Below are positions 17,875 to 25,801 of a stretch of 64,000 nucleotides of DNA, piece by piece. The notes below the pieces were generated by a model that worked only from the letters and a program-made list of their open reading frames with translations, was not told the DNA's origin and did no database searches. The translations under genes were made by a program, and so were the position numbers. The stretch's first letter is position 1. The number at the start of each line of letters is the position of its first letter. The stretch comes from Devosia sp. ZB163 (lineage in GTDB: Bacteria > Pseudomonadota > Alphaproteobacteria > Rhizobiales > Devosiaceae): contig NZ_JAQRMY010000001.1 in NCBI RefSeq assembly GCF_028613635.1, positions 477,778-541,777 on the forward strand, written 5' to 3'.

Positions 17875-18528
17875 TTAGGCGGCTCCGAAGAGGGGGCGGG
17901 CCAGGGACAGCATTTCCTCGGCGCTGATGAGACCGGTGGCCAGACCCACGAGCCACAGCGCGTGAACGCTTCCGACGATCGCCGTCGCGAAGATGAACGT
18001 CGGCTTGCGCGTCTTGTGGCGGAAGACCTCCTGGGCGAGGAGGCCGCCGATGACGCCGCAGAAGAGGTCCGCCGCCAGCAGCCTCGCCTCCGAGGTGCGC
18101 CAGCGTCTGGCTTCCGCCGCGGCCTTGTCGGACCCGTAGAGGGCGAACGAGACGACGCCCATCACCGCGTAGATCCCGACCAGCCACAGCGAGGCGGTTC
18201 CGCGGAAGACCGCAACCGCCAGCAAAAGCGCGAAGAGGCCGGCCACGACCGCACGCCAGCCTGGACGCGGCCTCGCGACGGGTGGAGCGCCGCGGCGGAG
18301 CACCTCGCGGTCGAAGGGGTTGGCGCCATCGATCTTCACCGACTTGGCGGCCGGCCGGCCATCGGAGCCTCGGCCGGCCAGGAACGTCACCGCATCGCCG
18401 TCGCGCGGCCGGGTGGCGATGCGGTCAATGGCGCTGATGTGCACGAAATAGCGTTCGCCGTCGGCGCCGGCGATGAAGCCGAACCCGCGTGCATCGTTCC
18501 ACTGCGAAAGCTTGCCGCTGAGACGCAT
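17875..18528 (-). CDS. Cold-shock domain fused to DUF1294 membrane domain
   Basis: Residues 1-65 form a cold-shock OB fold with the RNP-like motifs GFGFIAG and RYFVHISAI. A proline- and arginine-rich linker follows. The C-terminal half (about 88-217) is DUF1294 with three or four membrane segments and the conserved YGSDKAAAEARRWRTSEARLL loop. This fusion is a known architecture (217 aa), presumably placing a nucleic-acid-binding domain at the inner membrane; its role is not established. Confidence 0.92.
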   Translation of the reverse strand: MRLSGKLSQWNDARGFGFIAGADGERYFVHISAIDRIATRPRDGDAVTFLAGRGSDGRPAAKSVKIDGANPFDREVLRRGAPPVARPRPGWRAVVAGLFALLLAVAVFRGTASLWLVGIYAVMGVVSFALYGSDKAAAEARRWRTSEARLLAADLFCGVIGGLLAQEVFRHKTRKPTFIFATAIVGSVHALWLVGLATGLISAEEMLSLARPLFGAA

Positions 18529-18624
18529 GGGTTAGCTCGTTGCCAGGTCGAGAAAGGCGTTGCGGCAAGAAGAGTTATGGGGAATGCAGAGCGCTCGCAA
18601 GCCTCGTCGCCGCTGACGTTATCC

Positions 18625-19524
18625 TCAACACGTGCCGGTGTCGGGACCGATGCCGGCAACCCAGCCGGCGATCGCCTCGGCGATATCGGCGAGATGCGAC
18701 GTGCCATTGGGCGCCTCCATCCCGTGATCGAGGGCCGGAAACTCCCAGTAGGTCAGGTTGCACTTGCCGGCCGTCGCGAAGCGATCGGTGGTGGCGCGCG
18801 CCGCCGCCACCGGCGACGAGGTGTCCCGGTCACCCTGCACGATGAGGAACTGCGTGTCGCTGCGTGCCATGTAGTCGGCCGGGATGCGATCGAGGATATC
18901 GGCCCAGAAGCGATGCGATGAGCCGGCGAACAGCGTCCTGCCCTGCGGGTCGGAACGGGCGGCGGCGAAGCCGGCCCTGATGGACCCGTGGCCTTCGGGC
19001 GGCACGGTGCTCAGCACCATGTCGGCGAACGGGATGCCAGTGGCCGAGGAGAGAAGGATCGTGGCGGTGGGGGCCGCCTGCTCGGCCAGCATGGCAACGG
19101 CGAGCCCACCCTCGGACCCTCCGAACAGCACCAGCGGTGTGTCCGGCCTGCGCTTCAGGCTGTCGAGCACGCTGACATAGTCCGCAACGCGCTGGGCCAC
19201 GGTATGGCCGGCATGAAAGGCCGCTGGGCAATCGGTGAAGCCGTCGGCGATGACGGCGTCCGATGCGATGCCGTATTTCTCGACCATGACCGTGACGTAG
19301 CGCGGGAAGGCTTGTCGCATGACGGCGAAGTTGGCGTTGGCGGTCGTCGGCTGGCAGCCGGACCCCTGGGCGAGCACCAGGATGCCGTCCGGCTTGCCCG
19401 CCGGCGTATCGACCGAGAATGCGATGGAGCTGCCATCGGGGCGGGGCAGCACGCGATGTTCCGTCTGGGCGAGCGCAGGGGTGGCGGCAAGAGCCGCAAT
19501 GCAGGCAGCGATGAGGCGATGCAT
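18625..19524 (-). CDS. Exported alpha/beta hydrolase, last gene of the padR operon
   Basis: The 299-residue protein opens with a signal peptide (MHRLIAACIAALAATPALAQ). The nucleophile Ser is in LFGGSEGGLAV, the acid is likely Asp in IVQGDRDTSSP and the base His in ALDHGMEAP. Four or so Cys in the mature part fit a periplasmic enzyme. ATG 19524 overlaps the stop of the HAAS gene (TGATG), so translation is coupled. It is the effector-like member of a padR-HAAS-hydrolase operon; the substrate is unknown. Confidence 0.85.
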   Translation of the reverse strand: MHRLIAACIAALAATPALAQTEHRVLPRPDGSSIAFSVDTPAGKPDGILVLAQGSGCQPTTANANFAVMRQAFPRYVTVMVEKYGIASDAVIADGFTDCPAAFHAGHTVAQRVADYVSVLDSLKRRPDTPLVLFGGSEGGLAVAMLAEQAAPTATILLSSATGIPFADMVLSTVPPEGHGSIRAGFAAARSDPQGRTLFAGSSHRFWADILDRIPADYMARSDTQFLIVQGDRDTSSPVAAARATTDRFATAGKCNLTYWEFPALDHGMEAPNGTSHLADIAEAIAGWVAGIGPDTGTC

Positions 19525-20144
19525 CAGCGAACTCTGAGGTGGCGGTGGAGCAGCAGGAACGGGGCGATGGTGGCGAGCGCATAGAGCGCCAACACGTCCG
19601 GCGCGGGACCGCCGAGGCTGACCGCCACGGCATCCGGGCCGATCGCGAGATCGAGCGCCGTCGCGGCAACGAGCGTCGCGAGCATGCCGGCCAGCGGCCA
19701 GCCGACGCCGGCCCGTCGGCGGAGGGCACTGGCAGCGATGCTCCAGGCGATGACGAGCGGCGCGAGCAGCAGCAGCGGGCCGACGATCGCAGGCCCCATC
19801 GGCGCAAGGCCATGCCGGCCGGCGGCAACCAGCAGCACGGCGAGCAGCGCGATGACGCCGAGCTGGGCCAGCAGCGGCAGCATCAGCCAGGTCAGCGCCG
19901 GCACACGGCTCGGCAGCGACCTGAGGCCTGGTTGGCTCAGCATCGAAACCGCGAGGGTTTTGTGATCGCCGAGGCGTGACAGAGCTGCGGCACGCGCTTC
20001 GGTCGGTGACAGGCCGGTGGCGGCGAGTTCGTCGGTGAGGTCGGCGAGATGCTCGTCGAGCTCGGCGGTGTAGCGGGCGACACGGGCGGGCGAAATGCCG
20101 GCTCGTAGCAGCTCTTCGCCGAGGGCCGAATGGGGGTCACGCAT
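19524..20144 (-). CDS. HAAS-domain (permease prefix) membrane protein
   Basis: Residues 1-70 form a HAAS/permease-prefix domain (LLRAGISPARVARYTAELDE, HLADLTDELAATGLSPTEA), which is strongly linked to PadR regulators in many bacteria. The remainder holds four to five membrane segments. The 206-residue protein starts inside the end of padR (8-base overlap) and overlaps the following hydrolase gene. HAAS proteins are thought to transmit signals between PadR regulators and membrane partners; that role is inferred from the family pairing. Confidence 0.88.
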   Translation of the reverse strand: MRDPHSALGEELLRAGISPARVARYTAELDEHLADLTDELAATGLSPTEARAAALSRLGDHKTLAVSMLSQPGLRSLPSRVPALTWLMLPLLAQLGVIALLAVLLVAAGRHGLAPMGPAIVGPLLLLAPLVIAWSIAASALRRRAGVGWPLAGMLATLVAATALDLAIGPDAVAVSLGGPAPDVLALYALATIAPFLLLHRHLRVR

Positions 20145-20478
20145 GGCGCGGCTCCCCGAGTACTCCGGCTATGACTGTGGTGAGCTGCCGCCAGGTGTCG
20201 GCAAGGTCGGCGAGACGCGTGCCCCCCTGTTCGGTCAGCGCGTAGTAGATGCGGCTGCGGCCGTTGACGGTCTGGCGTTCGGTGGAAAGCGCGCCCTCAC
20301 GCTCCAGCATGTGCAGCACGGGATAAACCACGCCCTCGGCGAGGACGACATGCTCGCCGGTGGCCGCGCGGATCGCCTGCACCAGTTCGTAGCCGTACAT
20401 CGGCCGCTCGCGCAGGCATTGCAGCACCAGCAGTTCGGGGACGCCGTTGAGGAACGGAGGATTCTTGGGGCCAGCCAT
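20137..20478 (-). CDS. PadR-family transcriptional regulator
   Basis: The 113-residue protein is a winged helix: LLVLQCLRERPMYGYELVQA, VYPVLHMLEREGALS, and YYALTEQGGTRLADL are PadR hallmarks. I chose ATG 20478 (MAGPKNPPFLNG) over TTG 20484. A double dyad with CTAG cores lies 7-50 bp upstream, so it very likely represses its own operon (padR, HAAS protein, exported hydrolase). It is short-type PadR with a C-terminal dimerisation helix. The inducer is unknown. Confidence 0.93.
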   Translation of the reverse strand: MAGPKNPPFLNGVPELLVLQCLRERPMYGYELVQAIRAATGEHVVLAEGVVYPVLHMLEREGALSTERQTVNGRSRIYYALTEQGGTRLADLADTWRQLTTVIAGVLGEPRHA

Positions 20479-20484
20479 TGCCAA

Positions 20485-20528
20485 TACCTAGTGTCGCTAG
20501 GTGTCCGTATACCTAGCTGTGCTAGGTA
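20485..20528 (-). promoter_or_regulatory. Tandem operator dyads upstream of padR
   Basis: Two near-identical symmetric sites lie directly upstream of padR. The first is ACCTAG-TGTCG-CTAGGT (20486-20502). The second is TACCTAG-CTGTG-CTAGGTA (20510-20528), with perfect 7-bp arms. Both have 5-bp spacers and their centres are 25 bp apart. A dimeric regulator bound to both would cover the promoter and the ribosome site. The comM stop lies only about 15 bp further upstream, so the promoter for the padR operon must sit in or near these sites. Binding by the adjacent PadR is inference. Confidence 0.75.
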
Positions 20529-20542
20529 TGGCAAGCGCAGAG

Positions 20543-22063
20543 CTAGGCCGGCGCCAAGTTCAGCCGGTAGCTCAGGGCTTCGGCGAGGTGCGGGCGGGCG
20601 ACCTTTTCGGCCCCGGCGAGGTCGGCGAGGGTACGCGCCACCTTCAGCACGCGGTGGTAGGCGCGGGCCGAGAGGTTGAAGCGCTCGGCGGCCTGCAGCA
20701 GCAGGGTCTGGCTTTCCTTGTCCGGGTTGACGAGCTTTTCGATCAGCGACGGGCCGGCGGCGGCGTTGGTGAAGACATCGGGCTGGCCCGCCTCGATGTA
20801 GCGCTCCCGCTGGCGTTCCCGCGCCTTCTCGACCCGCTCGGCCACGCTGGCCGATGGTTCGGCCGTCGCGGGGCCGATCATGTCGGCGGCGGAAACGGCG
20901 GGAACGTCGATCCTGAGGTCGATGCGGTCGAGGAAGGGGCCGGAGACTCGGCCCTGGTAGTCTGCGGCACAGCGGTCGCCGCGCTTGCAGGTGTGGCCCG
21001 GCGTGCCGGCGAGACCGCATTTGCAGGGGTTCATGGCCGCAACGAGCTGGAAGCGGGCCGGGAAGGTGACATGCGCATTGGCGCGGGCGATCACCGTCTC
21101 CCCCGATTCCAGCGGTTGGCGCAGGCTGTCGAGGACAGACGGCTGGAACTCCGGCAACTCGTCGAGAAAGAGCACGCCATTGTGGGCGAGGCTGGCTTCG
21201 CCCGGTCGCACCCGCAGCCCGCCGCCGACCAGTGCCGCCATCGAGGCCGAGTGGTGCGGCGCGCGGAAGGGCCGCCGATCGCTGAGGGCGCCGTCGGCCA
21301 GCTCACCGGCGATCGACTGGATCATCGACACGTCCAGCAGCTCGCGCGGGTTGAGGGGTGGCAGGATCGAGGGGAGGCGCGCCGCGAGCATGGATTTGCC
21401 GGCGCCCGGCGGGCCGATCATCAACAGGTTATGGCCACCGGCCGCGGCAACCTCGAGGGCGCGGCGCGCGACTTCCTGCCCGCGCACATCGGCGAGATCG
21501 GGCAGTGCGCCCGGATCGGGCCGCCGACGCGTTTGCGGGCGGGCGCAGAGCTGGTAGCCGCCGAGATGGTTGACGAGTGCCAGCAGGTTCTGCGGCGCGA
21601 TGATCTCGAGGTCGTTGCCGGCCCACGCGGCTTCCGGTCCCGAGGGCTCGGCGCAGATGATGCCCATATCGCGCGACAGCGCCGCGATGGCGGCCGGAAG
21701 CACCCCGGCCGTCGGCGCAAGGCGGCCGTCTAGCCCGAGCTCGCCGAGCGCCACGTAGCCTTCGAGCGAATCCGACGGGATGGCGCCGATGGCCGCCATC
21801 AGCCCGAGCGCGATGGGCAGGTCGTAGTGGCTGCCTTCCTTGGGCAGGTCCGCCGGGGCGAGGTTTACCGTGATGCGCTTGGGCGGCAGGCTGAGCCCGG
21901 AGGCATAGAGCGCGGCATGGACGCGCTCGCTCGATTCCTTGACCGCCTTGTCCGGCAGGCCGACCAACAGGAACTTCGGCATGCCGGGCGCGATCTGCAC
22001 CTGCACGTCCACCGGCACCGCCTCGATACCCTGAAACGCGACGGTCGCGACCCGCGTGACCAT
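20543..22063 (-). CDS. comM: YifB/ComM-family Mg-chelatase-like AAA+ ATPase
   Basis: The 506-residue protein begins with the Lon-like/ChlI domain (MVTRVATVAFQGIEAVPVDV), then an AAA+ domain with Walker A GPPGAGKSML, Walker B LFLDELPEF and sensor residues, a Cys cluster (CKCGLAGTPGHTCKRGDRC), and the C-terminal Mg-chelatase lid. ComM is a hexameric helicase that aids branch migration in natural transformation, but the family is present in many species not known to be competent. Its stop lies close to the padR operators. Confidence 0.93.
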   Translation of the reverse strand: MVTRVATVAFQGIEAVPVDVQVQIAPGMPKFLLVGLPDKAVKESSERVHAALYASGLSLPPKRITVNLAPADLPKEGSHYDLPIALGLMAAIGAIPSDSLEGYVALGELGLDGRLAPTAGVLPAAIAALSRDMGIICAEPSGPEAAWAGNDLEIIAPQNLLALVNHLGGYQLCARPQTRRRPDPGALPDLADVRGQEVARRALEVAAAGGHNLLMIGPPGAGKSMLAARLPSILPPLNPRELLDVSMIQSIAGELADGALSDRRPFRAPHHSASMAALVGGGLRVRPGEASLAHNGVLFLDELPEFQPSVLDSLRQPLESGETVIARANAHVTFPARFQLVAAMNPCKCGLAGTPGHTCKRGDRCAADYQGRVSGPFLDRIDLRIDVPAVSAADMIGPATAEPSASVAERVEKARERQRERYIEAGQPDVFTNAAAGPSLIEKLVNPDKESQTLLLQAAERFNLSARAYHRVLKVARTLADLAGAEKVARPHLAEALSYRLNLAPA

Positions 22064-22218
22064 GACAAGCCCCCAAGCTCCGCCGCGACGGTATCAGGAG
22101 ATTTACTTATGTGGCAAGAACGTTTCGGGAACAGATGCAGTCGTGTTGCGCAACCCGGCCGCGCCGTTAACCATGCTGGAATAACAAAGGGTTAGCGCAA
22201 GGTTTCATTAATTACCGC

Positions 22219-23100
22219 ATGTTGAATCAAAGGCTTTCACTCCTTGCGAAGGCCTTGTTGCGCATGCGTCTTGCCGTCCGCCCCACGCCCACTCTCCTCA
22301 AGTCCGCGTTGGCCGTGGGGCTGATGCTTTTCCTCGCTGCCTGCGGGCGCTCGCCCACACACGACTATCGTGGCATTCCCGGCGACAATGATCCGCATGA
22401 GGGCGTGCGGCGGGCCTGGGCCCTGCCCATCCAGGGCATGGACGTGGCGCGCTATCAGGGCCGCATCGATTTCGCCGCGGCGCGCAATGGCGGCATGCAC
22501 TTCGTCTTCATCAAGTCGACCGAGGGCAAGGACTACATCGACCCCAATTTCTACGACAACTGGCGCGGGGCACAGGCCGCGGGCATGGCGCGCGGCGCCT
22601 ATCACTTCATGACCTGGTGCAGCCTTGCTTCCGAGCAGGCCGCCTGGTTCGCCAAGAAGGTGCCCAACGATCCCGATGCGCTGCCGCCGGTGCTCGACCT
22701 CGAGTGGAACAACCACTCGAGCTGCAAGAACAAGCACAACCGTGCCGACATCCTCGAGAAGGTGCGGGTGATGCTGGCGGCGATGGAGCGGCACACCGGC
22801 AAGGTGCCGATCATCTACACCGACATGAACTTCTACCGCGACATCCTCGCCGGCGAGCGCTTCGACTCGTCGTTCTGGCTGCGCTCGACCGCCGCCGAGC
22901 CGCACCTGCGCTATGGCGACCGTCCCTGGACGTTCTGGCAGTGGACCCAGACCGGCACCATGTCGGGCATCCGCACCGAGGTGGACCGCAACGCCTTCTA
23001 CGGCAGCGAGAGCGAGTGGGTGCAATTTCTGTTGACCGGCTGCGACCCGCGCAACCTGCAATGGCTCGGCCCGCAGGGCCGTTGTGGTAGTCTCAAGTAG
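22219..23100 (+). CDS. GH25 muramidase-type lipoprotein
   Basis: The protein starts with a long n-region and a hydrophobic stretch ending LFLAACGR, a lipobox with Cys near residue 41, so it should be anchored in a membrane. The mature part is a GH25 lysozyme barrel: GMDVARYQGRIDF (first catalytic Asp), FIKSTEGKDYIDPNF, GAYHFM, VLDLEWN (catalytic Asp and Glu), PIIYTDMNFY and FWQWTQTG. It would cut peptidoglycan between MurNAc and GlcNAc. The start at 22219 gives 293 residues; ATG 22264 would give a more normal lipoprotein signal. It stands alone. Confidence 0.9.
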   Translation: MLNQRLSLLAKALLRMRLAVRPTPTLLKSALAVGLMLFLAACGRSPTHDYRGIPGDNDPHEGVRRAWALPIQGMDVARYQGRIDFAAARNGGMHFVFIKSTEGKDYIDPNFYDNWRGAQAAGMARGAYHFMTWCSLASEQAAWFAKKVPNDPDALPPVLDLEWNNHSSCKNKHNRADILEKVRVMLAAMERHTGKVPIIYTDMNFYRDILAGERFDSSFWLRSTAAEPHLRYGDRPWTFWQWTQTGTMSGIRTEVDRNAFYGSESEWVQFLLTGCDPRNLQWLGPQGRCGSLK

Positions 23101-23128
23101 AGTTGAGGCGGCTCGATTCGCCATCAAC

Positions 23129-23157
23129 TTGTCACGACCTGGCGCAACTACTAGATT
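23129..23157 (+). promoter_or_regulatory. Candidate sigma-70 promoter for the 36-aa gene
   Basis: TTGTCA at 23129-23134 and TAGATT at 23152-23157 are separated by 17 bp, a fair match to a housekeeping promoter. It lies about 55 bp before the start codon of the small basic protein gene at 23212. The match is by eye only. Confidence 0.35.
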
Positions 23158-23211
23158 TCCCTATGTGAATTGCTGGCGCGAGGCCAGCCACAAGCGAGGA
23201 GGGTGAAGACC

Positions 23212-23322
23212 ATGGCTAAGGGCCAGATGCGCAAGACCAAGGAAGCCAAAAAACCCAAGAAGGACAAGGCCGCTGCCAAGCCGGCCGCCGGCGCGACGAC
23301 CATCGCTGCGGCCAAGAAGTAA
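23212..23322 (+). CDS. Small lysine- and alanine-rich basic protein (36 aa)
   Basis: A short frame starts at ATG 23212 after an excellent ribosome site (GAGGAGGGTGAAG) and ends at TAA 23322. It encodes 36 residues, beginning MAKGQMRKTKEAKKPKKDK and ending with an alanine-rich TTIAAAKK. About one third of the residues are Lys or Arg. From memory, proteins with the same MAKGQMR-KEAKKPKK opening occur in many alphaproteobacteria, which supports a true gene. It has no signal or membrane segment; a role in binding RNA, ribosomes or DNA is conceivable but unproven. Confidence 0.75.
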   Translation: MAKGQMRKTKEAKKPKKDKAAAKPAAGATTIAAAKK

Positions 23323-23385
23323 TTCTGGCCAGCCGGGTCAAGTCCATAGGGGCCGTGGCGCTGAGCTGCGGCCTTCCTGTTTGCG

Positions 23386-24033
23386 CTAGACCGCGGGAAG
23401 CCCCGGAATGAGGCCGCTGGTCCTCAGCCCATCGAGCAGGAACTGCACGGCGAGCGCCGCGAGCAGCACGCCGACGACGCGGCTGACCACGGCAAGGCCG
23501 GTAATGCCGAGCAGGCGCTGGATCGGAATCGCGACCAGCATCACGACATAGCAGAGGCCGAGGATCGCGAGCAGGGCCAGCACCACCACGACCCATTCGA
23601 GGTTGAAGCCGCTGGTGCCGGTGGTGAGCAGGATCACCGCGCTGATGGCGCCCGGCCCCGCGATCAGCGGAGTGGCAAGCGGGAAGACCGAGATGTCGGC
23701 GCGGCCCTGCGCCTCGTTTTCTTCCTCGGGCGTCGTGCCGGTGCCGCCCGAATGGCGGGCGAACACCATGTCGATCGAGATGAGCAGCAGCAGGATGCCG
23801 CCGGCGATCCTCAGCGAAGGCAGGCTAACGCCGAACAGGCGGAGCATGGCTTCGCCGAAGACGGCGAAGAAGAGCAGGATGCCGGTGGCGATGAGAACGC
23901 CGCGCAGCGCCATCGTCTGCCGCTCGGCCCGGGTGTTCTTGGTGGTCAGCGCCGCAAAGACGAGCAGCAGATCTGCCGGCCCCAGCGTGGCGAAGAAGGT
24001 GGAGAGCGCTAGCAGGAACGTATCGATCGGCAT
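23386..24033 (-). CDS. MarC-family integral membrane protein
   Basis: The 215-residue protein has six predicted membrane segments, beginning MPIDTFLLALSTFFATLGP, with the family features FAVFGEAMLRLFGVSLPSLRIAGG (split across helix 2-3) and PLATPLIAGPGAISAVILL. MarC/UPF0056 proteins were once linked to multiple antibiotic resistance, but the link was withdrawn and the function is unknown. It is followed by the convergent 36-aa gene and is not in an obvious operon. Confidence 0.9.
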   Translation of the reverse strand: MPIDTFLLALSTFFATLGPADLLLVFAALTTKNTRAERQTMALRGVLIATGILLFFAVFGEAMLRLFGVSLPSLRIAGGILLLLISIDMVFARHSGGTGTTPEEENEAQGRADISVFPLATPLIAGPGAISAVILLTTGTSGFNLEWVVVVLALLAILGLCYVVMLVAIPIQRLLGITGLAVVSRVVGVLLAALAVQFLLDGLRTSGLIPGLPAV

Positions 24034-24076
24034 GGAGTGACCATGCCGGAAACTCCGGCGCTTGGCGAGGGGGGCG

Positions 24077-24565
24077 CTACACGCGGGCGCGCTTCAGCGC
24101 CGTGCCGAAAGCCTTGGCGAAGCTCGCCTTCTCATCCTGGTCGAGGAACGAGCCCAGCACCATGTCGCGGTCGCGGGTTCTTAGGTGGAGGGCCACCGTC
24201 CGCTCGTTGTAGTCGCGGTCTATGACGAGCTTGACGAAATAGGGATTGAAGCGCGTGAGCGTTTCCTTGCCGGCGCCGTCGACCTGCTTCAGCTCGAGCT
24301 GGTCGGGCCACAGCGTCACCTCTTCGTAGCGCTTGCCGTCGCGCTGGCTGGCGCTCATCGCCCACCAGATGAGCGCAACGTCGAGGCCCATGAAGCCGAC
24401 GATGGGCCAGGCGCCCATGGAAAAGAAGACAATGCCGGGAATGGTCGCGAGGATCGCGACCAATACGATGACGGCGCGAGCACCCTTTCGTCCCATCGAA
24501 CGGTGGGGCGTCAGCTTCGCCGCGAAGAGCGGCCTAGCTTGCGTTTGCGTCGTCATCTTGGGCAT
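24077..24565 (-). CDS. DUF2244 membrane protein
   Basis: The 162-residue protein has the DUF2244 pattern: a short N-terminal part (FAAKLTPHRSMGRKGAR), two membrane helices (AVIVLVAILATIPGIVFFSM and VGFMGLDVALIWWAM), then a soluble domain (YEEVTLWPDQLELKQVDGAG ... ALHLRTRDRDMVLGSFLDQDEK). I chose ATG 24565; ATG 24556 is an equal alternative. No clear ribosome site precedes either, so the mRNA may be leaderless or short-leadered. The gene is divergent from nth with only 21 bp between starts. Function is unknown. Confidence 0.85.
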   Translation of the reverse strand: MPKMTTQTQARPLFAAKLTPHRSMGRKGARAVIVLVAILATIPGIVFFSMGAWPIVGFMGLDVALIWWAMSASQRDGKRYEEVTLWPDQLELKQVDGAGKETLTRFNPYFVKLVIDRDYNERTVALHLRTRDRDMVLGSFLDQDEKASFAKAFGTALKRARV

Positions 24566-24586
24566 CACTATAAGCCGGGATTCGGG

Positions 24587-25267
24587 ATGACGGAAATGGC
24601 GCAGCAAAAAGTGAAGCCGCTGCCTACGGCAGATGTCGAGGCGATTTTCGGCGCTTTTGCGGCAGCCAACCCCGAACCGAAGGGGGAACTCGAATACGTC
24701 AATCCCTTCACCCTCCTCGTGGCCGTGGTGCTCTCCGCCCAGGCCACCGACGCCGGAGTCAACAAGGCGACGCGGGGTTTGTTCCAGCTCGCCGATACGC
24801 CGGAAAAGATGGTGGCCCTCGGGGTCGATGGCATCGAGCAGCGGATCAAGACCATCGGGCTTTTCCGCAACAAGGCGAAGAACGTCTTTGCGCTGAGCCA
24901 GCAACTGATCGAGAACTTCGATTCAAAGGTGCCTGAGGACCGCGAGGCGCTCGAGAGCCTGCCCGGCGTCGGCCGGAAGACCGCCAATGTCGTGCTCAAC
25001 ATCGCCTTCAGCCAGCCGACCATCGCAGTCGACACCCACCTGTTCCGGGTCGCCAACCGGACGGGCCTCGCTCCCGGCTCGAACCCGCTCGCGGTCGAGC
25101 GGGGGCTCCTGAAGGTCGTGCCCGACCAGTACCTGCTCCACGCCCATCACTGGCTGATCCTGCACGGTCGCTATGTATGCAAGGCGCGCAAGCCCGAGTG
25201 CTGGCGCTGCGTCATCCGCGAATGGTGCCGGTTCGAGCCCAAGACGCCGGCGCCCAAAGGCAGGTGA
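24587..25267 (+). CDS. nth: Endonuclease III (DNA glycosylase/AP lyase)
   Basis: Nth removes oxidised pyrimidines and cuts the abasic site in base excision repair. The helix-hairpin-helix with catalytic Lys is LPGVGRKTANVVLN, the catalytic Asp is in AVDTHLFRVANR, and the C-terminal 4Fe-4S cluster has the exact C-x6-C-x2-C-x5-C spacing (CKARKPECWRCVIREWC). ATG 24587 gives 226 residues; ATG 24596 is also possible and is better placed after GGGATGA. It is divergent from the DUF2244 gene. Confidence 0.96.
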   Translation: MTEMAQQKVKPLPTADVEAIFGAFAAANPEPKGELEYVNPFTLLVAVVLSAQATDAGVNKATRGLFQLADTPEKMVALGVDGIEQRIKTIGLFRNKAKNVFALSQQLIENFDSKVPEDREALESLPGVGRKTANVVLNIAFSQPTIAVDTHLFRVANRTGLAPGSNPLAVERGLLKVVPDQYLLHAHHWLILHGRYVCKARKPECWRCVIREWCRFEPKTPAPKGR

Positions 25268-25270
25268 CGC

Positions 25271-25720
25271 CTAAGCCCCATACCCCCGCGCCAGTGCCGC
25301 GGCGAAGCTGGGGATGAAGATGAAGATGGCGGCCTGGACGAAGAGCATGCGCCGCGCGCCGGCAACCTCGCCGGCCGGCGGGACATAGCCGGCGTCCTTC
25401 CCCGCGGCACGGCGCCAGCGTGCCACCGCGATGGTGCCGGGTATGGAAGCCAGGCCCATGGCGATGAAGGCACCCATCTTGGCCCAGAATACCCAGTTGC
25501 CGGCATAGTATTCCCAGCCCGAAGCGCCGAAGATCACGCGGATGATACCGACGACGACAACGGTGCCGGCAGCAGCGCCGTAGGCGGCGTCGACCGCGCC
25601 GAGCTGGCCGATGCGCCTGCCTTCGATGCCCGGCCGGAGCAGGGCGAACTCGGCGGCGAAGATGCCGACGAGGGCGAAGACGGCGAGGTGATGGAGGATG
25701 GCGAGAATCAGGTCGAGCAT
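25271..25720 (-). CDS. DUF2214 membrane protein
   Basis: The 149-residue protein (MLDLILAILHHLAVFALVGI at the start) has four membrane helices with a His-His pair in the first, GVFAAEFALLRPG-like loop, and YYAGNWVFWAKMGAFI, as in DUF2214. GGAAGGA precedes ATG 25720. It is divergent from a TetR regulator gene with an 81-bp gap, so it is the likely target of that regulator. The His pair might bind a metal or haem; this is speculation. It is convergent with nth, with a 3-bp gap. Confidence 0.82.
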   Translation of the reverse strand: MLDLILAILHHLAVFALVGIFAAEFALLRPGIEGRRIGQLGAVDAAYGAAAGTVVVVGIIRVIFGASGWEYYAGNWVFWAKMGAFIAMGLASIPGTIAVARWRRAAGKDAGYVPPAGEVAGARRMLFVQAAIFIFIPSFAAALARGYGA

Positions 25721-25755
25721 GTCGTGTTCCTTCCCTCGAAAACTTCGAGGCAATA

Positions 25756-25763
25756 TGTTAACA
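25756..25763. promoter_or_regulatory. TGTTAACA palindrome between divergent DUF2214 and tetR genes
   Basis: An 8-bp perfect palindrome TGTTAACA is followed 3 bases later by the related TGTTCGCA. Both lie in the 81-bp gap between the divergent genes. The position fits an operator for the adjacent TetR regulator, which commonly represses itself and a divergent gene. The site is short, so confidence is low. Confidence 0.35.
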
Positions 25764-25801
25764 CTGTTCGCATGACACCTAGATAGGCAGGGATGTAAGC
25801 G

